The notes under the pieces are model-generated. The model had not been told where the DNA came from, did not search any database, and saw nothing but the letters and a program-made list of their open reading frames with translations. The position numbers were made by a program, and so were the translations under genes. A DNA stretch of 6,532 bases from an uncultured Oscillospiraceae bacterium (lineage in GTDB: Bacteria; Bacillota; Clostridia; Oscillospirales; Oscillospiraceae): positions 1 to 6,532 of the forward strand of contig CAKUJN010000104.1 of NCBI GenBank assembly GCA_934661735.1. The letters are read 5' to 3'. Shown one piece after another: positions 1 through 5,334 of the stretch. Positions within the stretch are counted from its first letter, which is position 1, and the number at the start of each line of letters is the position of its first letter.

Positions 1-62
1 TCACAAGGATTTTTGGCATTGACTTCCTCGTAGGTCTTTTCTCTTCTGGATTCGGTCGAAGT

Positions 63-117
63 CTTAAAATCCCTCGGTGGAAACACTGTACGGGTTCGAG
101 TCCCGTCACCGGCACCA
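63..117 (+). tRNA. 3' fragment of tRNA-Leu(UAA), probable attachment-site copy
   Basis: The fragment runs from the anticodon loop CTTAAAA (63-69, anticodon TAA) through the 3' anticodon strand TCCCT, a long class II variable arm (CGGTGG..CACTG), a T arm ACGGG-TTCGAGT-CCCGT, the 3' acceptor strand CACCGGC, discriminator A and an encoded CCA ending at 117. The long variable arm and TAA anticodon identify leucine. The 5' half is absent: bases 1-62 contain neither the expected acceptor strand GCCGGTG nor the 5' anticodon strand AGGGA, and no D arm. A homology break exactly at the anticodon loop is the known pattern for tyrosine-recombinase attachment sites in tRNA genes. I therefore infer a duplicated att core, with the element to the left and native downstream chromosome to the right. 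It should not yield a functional tRNA on its own. Confidence 0.8.
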
Positions 118-156
118 GCTCGTCGCAAGCGCCATATCGCTTGCGACGAGCTTTTA
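117..156 (+). terminator. Intrinsic terminator directly after the tRNA-Leu fragment
   Basis: A perfect 15-bp inverted repeat (117-131 with 138-152) closes a 6-base loop CCATAT and is followed by TTTTA. The stem begins at the final A of the CCA end, which fits the native terminator of the tRNA-Leu gene. Its 3' arm overlaps the 5' arm of the next hairpin (148-174). Confidence 0.75.
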
Positions 157-174
157 TGTTTCGCATAAAAGCTC
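148..174 (+). other. Second hairpin overlapping the terminator
   Basis: An 11-bp perfect inverted repeat (148-158 with 164-174) encloses loop TTTCG. Bases 148-152 are shared with the 3' arm of the preceding hairpin, so the two structures cannot both form fully. No T-run follows, so this is not itself a classical terminator on this strand. Confidence 0.6.
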
Positions 175-204
175 ATCTCGCGCTCATTCTGCTGCTCCTC
201 GCTT

Positions 205-245
205 CAAATTCGCAACCGCTTTGCTGGGTTGCGAATTTGTTTTTT
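205..245 (+). terminator. Intrinsic terminator-like hairpin
   Basis: A perfect 13-bp stem (205-217 with 227-239) closes a 9-base loop and is followed directly by six T residues (240-245). This is a textbook Rho-independent terminator shape. No gene upstream in the window obviously needs it beyond the tRNA fragment. A diverged copy of the same hairpin lies at 336-366. Confidence 0.65.
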
Positions 246-335
246 CAGTTTGGCCGTTGTTCCGTGGGATTTGGACAACAAGCACACCGCTGGCATCATA
301 TCGCTTGCGACGCGCGTTCTGCCGTGTTCTGCCTC

Positions 336-371
336 AGATTCGCAGCCGCTGTATGGCTGCGGATTTCCTTT
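336..371 (+). terminator. Diverged copy of the 205-245 hairpin
   Basis: The 12-bp stem (336-347 with 355-366) includes two G-U pairs and has a 7-base loop. It is followed by a T-rich tail with two C interruptions. It aligns with the hairpin at 205-239, and the differences keep pairing: A215-T229 there becomes G345-C357 here. It lies just upstream of the promoter, where it would insulate the regulator gene from upstream transcription. Confidence 0.55.
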
Positions 372-384
372 TTCCGGTTTCTGC

Positions 385-413
385 TTGACAACGCGGCCAT
401 GTGCGGCTATAAT
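385..413 (+). promoter_or_regulatory. Consensus sigma-A promoter for the tetR-KTR operon
   Basis: The -35 box TTGACA (385-390) and -10 box TATAAT (408-413) both match consensus exactly with a 17-base spacer. Transcription should start near 420, about 58 bases before the regulator start codon at 478. So perfect a promoter in front of a TetR-family gene suggests that expression is held down by repression. Confidence 0.88.
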
Positions 414-431
414 TAAAAACGCTCAATTCAG

Positions 432-456
432 AACGAACATTTCAAAACGAACATTT
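432..456 (+). promoter_or_regulatory. Direct repeat in the leader, candidate operator
   Basis: AACGAACATTT occurs at 432-442 and 446-456, 14 bases apart, between the predicted transcription start and the ribosome binding site. The position is right for an autoregulatory operator of the TetR gene that follows. TetR-family operators are usually inverted repeats and I see no good dyad here, so operator function is inference. Confidence 0.4.
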
Positions 457-462
457 TAATTC

Positions 463-468
463 AAGGAG
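463..468 (+). promoter_or_regulatory. Ribosome binding site deciding the regulator start
   Basis: AAGGAG sits 9 bases before the ATG at 478 but only 3 before the in-frame ATG at 472. The spacing favours 478. Confidence 0.7.
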
Positions 469-477
469 AGGATGCGC

Positions 478-1062
478 ATGCCGCCGAAGCCGAAATTCAC
501 AAAAGAGGAAATTGTGCAGACCGCGCTGGACGTTGTATCGCGCAAGGGCGTCGAGGCGCTGACGGCCAAGGAGCTGGGCAGTGCGCTCGGAAGCTCTGCC
601 CGCCCGATTTTCACCGTGTTCAGCAGCATGAAGGAGGTTCAGGACGCCGTGCGCGACGCCGCCATGCGCCGCTTTGAAAGCTTTGCGGAGCAGCGCCTGC
701 CCGACATGCCGCTGTTCAAGCAGGTGGGAATGCAGATGGTGCTCTTCGGTGCAAAGGAGCCGAAGCTCTACCAGCTTCTTTTCATGCAGGAAAACCGCAG
801 CGCCGTCAGCTTTGACGACGTGTTCGGCGAGCTCGGCCCCACCGCGGAAACATGTATCGATCTTATCCGCAGCGAATACAGCGTGAGCGAGGAACAGGCC
901 CGCCTTCTTTTTGAAAACGTCTGGATTTACACCTTCGGGGTCGGCGCGCTGTGCGCCACGCGAGTGTGCCATTTTTCCGAGGAAAAGCTCGGACGGATGC
1001 TCTCCACCGAATTTCAGGCGATGATGCTTCTGGTAAAGGCCGGAGCGGGAGACGCGCGATGA
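478..1062 (+). CDS. TetR/AcrR-family transcriptional regulator
   Basis: The product is a 194-residue one-component DNA-binding regulator, a normal TetR length. The N-terminal domain (about residues 7-55) begins with the helix FTKEEIVQTALDVV, and the helix-turn-helix (about 28-50) includes LTAKELGSALG followed by SSARPIFTVFSS. The C-terminal part (60-194) is helical and should carry dimer and ligand contacts; the ligand cannot be told. ATG 478 is preferred over ATG 472 because of ribosome-binding-site spacing. A perfect promoter and a direct repeat lie upstream, so autorepression is plausible. Its stop overlaps the ATG of the KTR gene (ATGA), implying translational coupling. The frame is intact, unlike several genes downstream. 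Family assignment is firm; the regulon is unknown, with the KTR gene the most likely target. Confidence 0.92.
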   Translation: MPPKPKFTKEEIVQTALDVVSRKGVEALTAKELGSALGSSARPIFTVFSSMKEVQDAVRDAAMRRFESFAEQRLPDMPLFKQVGMQMVLFGAKEPKLYQLLFMQENRSAVSFDDVFGELGPTAETCIDLIRSEYSVSEEQARLLFENVWIYTFGVGALCATRVCHFSEEKLGRMLSTEFQAMMLLVKAGAGDAR

Positions 1063-1256
1063 GCCCCAGCGAAACGCAGTGGATTCTGTGTCCGGTGTGC
1101 TGTGGAAAGACCCGAACGCAGATCCGGAGAGATACGATTCTGGAAAATTTTCCGCTGTTCTGCCCGAAATGCAAACGGACGTTTCTGATTTTGGCGCACA
1201 ACTGCAAAACAGAATATTATGATACGCCGGACGCAGAGACGCAGAGCGGAACCTGA
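1059..1256 (+). CDS. Cysteine-rich KTR family protein
   Basis: This small 65-residue protein has two CxxC knuckles, CPVC (residues 11-14) and CPKC (35-38). Together they should bind one zinc ion in a zinc-ribbon-like fold. The diagnostic Lys-Thr-Arg (17-19) lies just after the first pair, and the hallmark stretch LENFPLFCPKCK is present. This matches the Firmicutes cysteine-rich KTR family (Pfam Cys_rich_KTR), which is often found beside TetR regulators and near conjugative elements; its biochemical role is not established. The ATG overlaps the tetR stop by four bases. The 3' end of the gene forms the left arm of a terminator-like hairpin at 1238-1286. The coding sequence is less GC-rich than the genes just downstream. 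Confidence 0.9.
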   Translation: MSPSETQWILCPVCCGKTRTQIRRDTILENFPLFCPKCKRTFLILAHNCKTEYYDTPDAETQSGT

Positions 1257-1286
1257 TGAAAAACAGGCTCGCTCTGCGTCATTTTT
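1238..1286 (+). terminator. Terminator-like hairpin across the KTR stop and next start
   Basis: A perfect 11-bp stem (1238-1248 with 1270-1280) continues after a small internal loop into a 4-bp stem (1252-1255 with 1264-1267) with loop ATGAAAAA, and ATTTTT follows. The shape is that of a Rho-independent terminator closing the tetR-KTR unit. The ATG at 1256 lies in the loop, so either that ATG is not the real start of the next gene or expression there is attenuated. Confidence 0.65.
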
Positions 1287-2308
1287 CGGGGGTGAGGAAA
1301 ACGGGCTTTCTTTCGTACAATCTGCGCTTTTATCGTGACGCGCTGCGGGAGCTGGAAAACACCCCCGCGACGCGGGAGCATATATACGACGCCCGACGGC
1401 TTCTGCGGATGCTGGACGATCTCACAGACGAGGGCTATACAGAGCTGAGCGGGGCGTTTGAGCGGGCGTTTGGCGGGGTGTCAAGGCTGCGGGCGTATTT
1501 GCACCGGAATCATGCCGAGCCGTTTGCGGCGCCGGACGGGTGTCCGGATGGCGGCCTGAGCTATGCGGCGCAGGATACGGAGCTGCGATGTGCGATTGCA
1601 CGGGCGGTGCGTGCCGCGGCGGGGACGGAGGCGGCCTGCGTGCCGCTTGCGGAGAGGCTGCGCCGGTTCTGTGAATGGGTCGGATATGACGACGGCACGG
1701 CGTACATCTTTCTTCTGCGCGACACGCTTCTGCCGTTTGTGTACCATTCCGCGCGGAGCGGGGAGCGTGCCAGCCCGTGGCTGCTCAGCCGGAGAGCGCT
1801 TGCCGCGCTGACCGGCGCGCAGAACGCGGACGACACACTCAGAGCTGCGGTCTACCGCGCGCTGGAGGCCGGCTGCACGGACTTTACAGCATTCCGGCGC
1901 GCGGTTTTCCGGAGATGCGCAGGGCGGTTGAAAGCTGTCCGGCGGCGGCAGAAACGCTCCGCGCCATGCTGGCGCAGATTGACGCGGAGCGGATTCTCGT
2001 CGTGGAATCCGGCTGCGCCGGCACGTTCCCGCTGCTTCTGATGAGTCTGGACAGCCGCACCGACCTGCGCATGTACACGACGTATCCGTATCTGACCGGT
2101 ATCTACGCCGGCCGCGTGTACGCCGCGCTATGAGGAAAACCGGCTGCTGGAGGCCATGGCCGCGCATGCGCGCTACCTCCGGTTTTCCGGCTGGCGGGAC
2201 GGGCGGTTTTATGTGCGCACCTGCATGGACGCGGCGGTGGAGGCGCAGACGCTGGCGGAAATCCGAGCAATGCTGCAGGGAGTGAGGCTGTATGGAAGAA
2301 AAGAATGA
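1256..2308 (+). pseudogene. Unrecognised ~350-residue protein gene, two frameshifts
   Basis: I do not recognise this family. The frame opens at ATG 1256 or, since that ATG lies in a terminator loop, at GTG 1292 (start VRKTGFLSYNLRFY). It reads well to about 1905. Continuity then passes to the -1 frame at a T run (1905-1908), consistent with one lost T, and runs as PEMRRAV...ERILVVESGCAGTFPLLLMS...YTTYPYL. It returns to the first frame at about 2122-2126 (one base gained or two lost) and ends ...VRLYGRKE with a stop at 2306-2308. As the sequence stands, translation from 1256 would stop at 2041 with a scrambled tail. The product looks soluble, with no membrane segment; the ILVVESG..G segment could be a strand-loop nucleotide-binding element, but that is a guess. 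Its end overlaps the DUF2087 gene by 17 bases, so they were probably co-translated. Confidence 0.65.
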
Positions 2309-2606
2309 ACTGTCCGAGCTGCGGCCGTTTCTGGACGAACAGGGCCGCCTGACCGCCATTCCGGCGAAGCACCGGAAAAAGCTTCTGGCGCTGTGGTATC
2401 TGGCCGGAAAAATCAATGCCGGACGGCAGTATACCGAGCCGGAGATCAACGATCTGCTGGACGAATGGGCGCTGCCCCGCGACCACGCGTCGCTCCGGCG
2501 TGAGCTGTACAACAATCGCCTTCTGAACCGGACGGCGGATTGCAGCCGCTACTGGCGCGCGGAAAGCATACCGCCGCTTGCGGAATTTATCCGGAGCCAT
2601 GTTTGA
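2292..2606 (+). CDS. DUF2087 domain protein
   Basis: This intact 104-residue protein consists almost wholly of one DUF2087 domain (about residues 12-88). Hallmarks are LDEQGRLTAIPAKHRKKLLAL, then a YLAGKI..GRQYTEPEINDLLDEW segment that looks like a winged-helix motif, then LRRELYNNRLLNRT. The domain is widespread in Firmicutes and Actinobacteria, often beside or fused to helix-turn-helix or acetyltransferase genes; its function is unknown and a nucleic-acid-binding role is only suggested by the fold-like pattern. A GGGAG site (2278-2282) sits 9 bases before ATG 2292. It overlaps the preceding gene by 17 bases and the following kinase gene by 8, marking a tightly coupled trio. It has no lesions although both neighbours are broken. 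Confidence 0.85.
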   Translation: MEEKNELSELRPFLDEQGRLTAIPAKHRKKLLALWYLAGKINAGRQYTEPEINDLLDEWALPRDHASLRRELYNNRLLNRTADCSRYWRAESIPPLAEFIRSHV

Positions 2607-3570
2607 GACGCTTTTGCAGACGCAATACGGCCTGCATCTCCGCGCGGCGCGCAGAGCTTCGTCCGGCGCGGGCTCCGAAACATGGTTTCTTCGCTGTGAC
2701 GAGGGAGACTATGTCCTGAAGCTTCCGGACAAAAGCGTGGTCAATCATCCGGAGCTGGAACCGGAGCTGTGTGTTTTTCTGCGCGAAAACGGCATTCCGG
2801 CCTGTGATTCTCTGAAAAACCGTGATGGAAGCTTCCTCTCGGCGGACGCGGACGGCCGCGTTTTTACAGTGCAGCGCCGCTTTTCCGGATACACGCCGGC
2901 GTGGAACTGCGCGCCGGAGGAGCTCCTGCTGGAGTCCTCTGAGCTGCTGGGAAAAATCCATCAGGTGCTGCGGGCATATCCCGCGCTGTCCGAGGGCATC
3001 GGCGCGGCCTTTTTTGCAAACATGACGCCGCGGCGCGCGGCGGAGTCGTACCGGTGGTCGCTGGAAACGGCGCGCCGTCTGGGCGACGCGCAGAGCGCGG
3101 CGGAGCTGGAATGGCGCATCGGGCTTATGGAGCGCTTTCCGGCATAGGAGCCTGACCCTGCGCGCCTGACATGCCGCAATACGCACGGCGATTATTATCT
3201 CAGTCAGTTTATATGCGAAAGCGGCCGGCTCACCGCCGTAATCGACTGGACAGCCGCCTGTGTGCACCCCGTAATCTGGGAGCTGACGCGCTCGTTTGCC
3301 TACGGCGCGCCGTGCTGCGCGGAGGGACGGCTGGACCGGCGGCTTTTTGCGCGCTGCGTCGAGGCATACTGCCGGTACGGGACCCTGAATGCCTGTGATC
3401 TGGAAAATATCTGGCGGCTGTACTTCTATCAGATTGCCGTCTGCGATTACTACGGACAGTATTATGCCTCCCGCGCGGCAAATCGGGAAATCTACCTGCG
3501 GCAGGCGCGGCTGGCCAACGGCCTGCTGAAGAATATGCCTGCCATTTTACGCGCGGCGGAGGGCATTTGA
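2599..3570 (+). pseudogene. APH/CotS-like phosphotransferase gene with in-frame TAG
   Basis: Apart from one in-frame TAG (3145-3147, codon 183), the single frame 2599-3570 is open for 323 residues, normal for aminoglycoside-phosphotransferase-fold kinases. The N lobe carries a beta-strand lysine (VLKL, K41) for ATP and an acidic helix PELEPEL. After the TAG come the catalytic loop THGDYYLSQ (D198) and the metal-binding segment VIDW (D216), so all catalytic residues lie downstream of the stop and the 182-residue product would be inactive. The usual Asn five residues after the catalytic Asp is Gln (Q203), as in some small-molecule kinases of this fold. The context ...RFPA-stop-EPDPARLTC suggests a TGG-to-TAG change. 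ATG 2599 overlaps the DUF2087 stop and follows a GGAG. GTG 3262 could in theory start a C-terminal piece. The substrate is unknown; resistance is not implied. Confidence 0.78.
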
Positions 3571-3610
3571 AAACAATATGGAGCAACATGGAAAGGGAGA
3601 ACGGAGCATC

Positions 3611-3778
3611 ATGGAAAAGACAGCCAGATTGCTGGTGACGGCGGGGATTCTTCTGCTGCTCGCGGGCGCGGTTTTCGGTATCGTGGGACGCTGGCTTTAT
3701 GCCGCGTCGGTCTGGGCGGGAGCCCTCGGCTGCCTGGCCGCGGCCCTGAATTTCAGAAACCGGAAAAACGGAGACTAA
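3611..3778 (+). CDS. Small two-helix membrane protein
   Basis: The predicted product has 55 residues, with two hydrophobic helices: about residues 6-24 (ARLLVTAGILLLLAGAVFG) and 29-46 (WLYAASVWAGALGCLAAAL). A basic tail, NFRNRKN, probably faces the cytoplasm. ATG 3611 is chosen because GGAG (3603-3606) and GGGAGA (3595-3600) lie just upstream; the in-frame ATG at 3578 has no ribosome binding site and would add 11 polar residues. I do not recognise a named family; small membrane proteins of this kind are common in clostridia. It follows the kinase gene after about 40 bases and precedes another membrane-protein gene after about 100 bases, starting a run of membrane proteins. Confidence 0.68.
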   Translation: MEKTARLLVTAGILLLLAGAVFGIVGRWLYAASVWAGALGCLAAALNFRNRKNGD

Positions 3779-3880
3779 AAAATACGGTGTCCGGAACAGC
3801 CTGCAGAGGCCGCGCTGGGCATGCAGAATTGCGGCTGAAACCGTAAAAACAGAACGAAAACACAAAAATAAGGAGAAAAA

Positions 3881-4440
3881 ATGACGATGAAATCGCTGAA
3901 AACTCTTCAAAAACTCGCAAAAATTGCAAAAATTTTAAGTAAAATCGCGTTTATTTTCGCTGTGATCGGCGTCTGCGGCTGCGCCGCGGGGCTGCTCAGC
4001 GCGGCATTCGGAAGCGGCGCGGTTGTAAAATGGGGCGGCGTAACGCTGCACGGCATCCTGCCCGGATTCGACGGCAGCGATCTGAAAAGCGTCAGCACGG
4101 TGCTTGCGGGATGGACAATTGTCTGCGCGGAGAGGCGGTTCTGGCAAAATTCGCGGAGACATATTTCCGGCATGCGCTGGACGCCGGAACGCCGTTTACC
4201 CATGACGGGGCGAAGGAGCTGACGCGTCTTGGCATTCTGACGCTTGTGATTCCCGCCGGCTGCGCCGTGCTCGGCAGCGTGGCCGAGGGGCTGATCGCCG
4301 GCTTCATGCAGGTGGAAACGGCCTCTGCCATGGACGTGCTGTTTGACAATGACGCGGGCATTGTGCTGGGCGTGATGTTCATTCTCGGTGCGCTGCTGTG
4401 CCGCTATGGCGCGGAGCTGCGGGAAAACGGGACGCGGTAA
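3881..4440 (+). pseudogene. DUF2975-like membrane protein gene, one frameshift
   Basis: The start ATG 3881 follows AAGGAG (3870-3875). The first frame encodes a lysine-rich N-terminus (KTLQKLAKIAKILSK), helix 1 (IAFIFAVIGVCGCAAGLL) and the beginning of helix 2 (VLAGWTIVCA). Continuity then passes at 4127-4131 into the -1 frame, which reads GEAVLAKFAETYFRHALD, then GTPFTHDGAKELTRLGILTL with helix 3, then helix 4 and the family-like ending LLCRYGAEL. Restoring one G in the GG at 4129-4130 gives an uninterrupted ~186-residue four-helix protein, which is the DUF2975 architecture. As it stands, translation ends at 4222. DUF2975 proteins are of unknown function and often accompany small regulators or transport genes. 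The gene ends in TAATG, its last A opening the CPBP gene. Confidence 0.7.
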
Positions 4441-5330
4441 TGGACGAATCCAGGGAGGGCGCGAAGCGCATTCTTCTGTATCTGGCGCTGATTCTGGCCT
4501 TCTGGGCGTTTACCTTTGTAACGCTGAATTTCTGGCTGAAGCCCTGTTCCATTGCGTATGCGCAGACAGGAAAAATCACGGCGGGCTATCTGGCCTATGC
4601 GGTCATCGGCATGGCGTTTTCCACGCCTGCACCGTTCTAGTCGGTTCTGATTCTGGCGCTTTGTCGGGAGAAAATCAGCCTGCGGGCGTTTTTCAGGCGG
4701 CTGTTTGATACGGGAAACAGGTGGAAAGCCGCGCTGCTGACCGCGGGCTTCTGCCTTGCGGCGCTGGTCTTTGCGCTGCTGCGCGGGCGGCCGAACGGCG
4801 CGCCGTGGTATCTGCTGCCGCTCGGGTTCGTCGTGATGATTCCGTTTGTCGGGATTGCGGAGGAGGCGGGCTGGCGCGGCTTTTTGCAGCCGGAGCTGGA
4901 AAAGCGGATGAAATACCCGTTCAGCGTTCTGATAACCGCCGCCGTCTGGGCCGTCTGGCACGTTGATCAGTGGCTGGACCCTACGGCAAATCACTACGGC
5001 GACAGCTTTCTCGGCTTCAGCGTCAACATCCTCATCTGGGCGTTTGCGCTGGCTGCGCTTTACAGGGCGACAAAGAGCGTCATGGCATGCGCGGTTTATC
5101 ACGCGTTCGTGAATGCGATCGGCGCGGTCTATGACTGGAACGCGCTTTTCGATTCGTTCCCAGGCGATGTGCCCGCAAACATATACCGCGCCGCTGTGCT
5201 GTCCGGCTCGGTTGTGCTGTGGCTTCACGCGGACAGATGCGAAAGCGCGCATGGTAAGGAAAAAACAGGGCATTCCGATAACAACGGCCGTTTTATGAAA
5301 CCGGTCAATCATACGGAAAAGCGGAGGTAG
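4440..5330 (+). pseudogene. CPBP-family intramembrane protease gene with in-frame TAG
   Basis: One frame runs from ATG 4440 to TAG 5328-5330 (296 residues) with a single internal TAG at 4638-4640 (codon 67). The CPBP/Abi motifs are intact after the stop: EEAGWR (E141, E142, R146), the motif 2 histidine in VWHVDQW (H174), and YHAFVN (H221, N225). Several hydrophobic helices surround them (for example residues 11-30, 97-110, 119-137 and 196-212). The family comprises membrane metalloproteases, some acting in prenyl-protein processing or bacteriocin self-protection. Ending at codon 67 would leave only the first helices. The sequence around the stop (STPAPF-stop-SVLILAL) suggests a lost hydrophobic codon such as TTG. 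The last ~30 residues (ESAHGKEKTGHS...) are unusually polar, so another frameshift near 5240 is possible. The start overlaps the DUF2975 stop by one base. Confidence 0.78.
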
Positions 5331-5334
5331 GAGA

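Larger units (their letters stand above)
133..312 (+). repeat. Diverged tandem repeat in the tRNA-downstream spacer
   Basis: A 16-base sequence, CATATCGCTTGCGACG, occurs exactly at 133-148 and again at 297-312. Each copy is followed about 55 to 25 bases later by a related hairpin (205-239 and 336-366). The second copy has lost the left arm that pairs with this 16-mer in the first copy. The spacer therefore looks like an old duplication of a hairpin-bearing unit. I see no coding sequence in it. Confidence 0.6.

Noticed and set aside
117..371. CRISPR array suggested by repeated hairpins
   Set aside because: Only two diverged copies, no regular repeat-spacer periodicity and no cas genes.
77..459. 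Several overlapping + strand reading frames of 76-103 codons
   Set aside because: They run through the tRNA-Leu fragment, the hairpins and the promoter, with no ribosome binding sites or recognisable domains.
442..972. 176-codon minus-strand reading frame
   Set aside because: Antisense shadow of the clearly recognisable TetR gene, a by-product of GC-rich codon structure.
1191..1220. Possible internal promoter (TTGGCG-18-TATTAT) inside the KTR gene
   Set aside because: The -35 match is weak, the spacer is 18 bases, and any transcript would run straight into the terminator-like hairpin at 1238-1286.
1481..2515. 344-codon minus-strand reading frame
   Set aside because: Arg/Ser/Pro-rich composition with no domain, lying antisense to the frameshifted gene and DUF2087; typical GC-rich shadow.
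2587..3267. 226-codon minus-strand reading frame
   Set aside because: Antisense to the kinase gene, which has coherent domain order on the + strand.
2599..3570. Aminoglycoside resistance gene
   Set aside because: The fold is shared by many small-molecule kinases; the sequence gives no evidence for an antibiotic substrate, and the frame is interrupted.
3779..3880. 102-base gap before the DUF2975-like gene as a promoter or terminator region
   Set aside because: Only weak, widely spaced inverted repeats (TACGGT 3783-3788 with 3840-3845) and no convincing -35/-10 pair or T-run.
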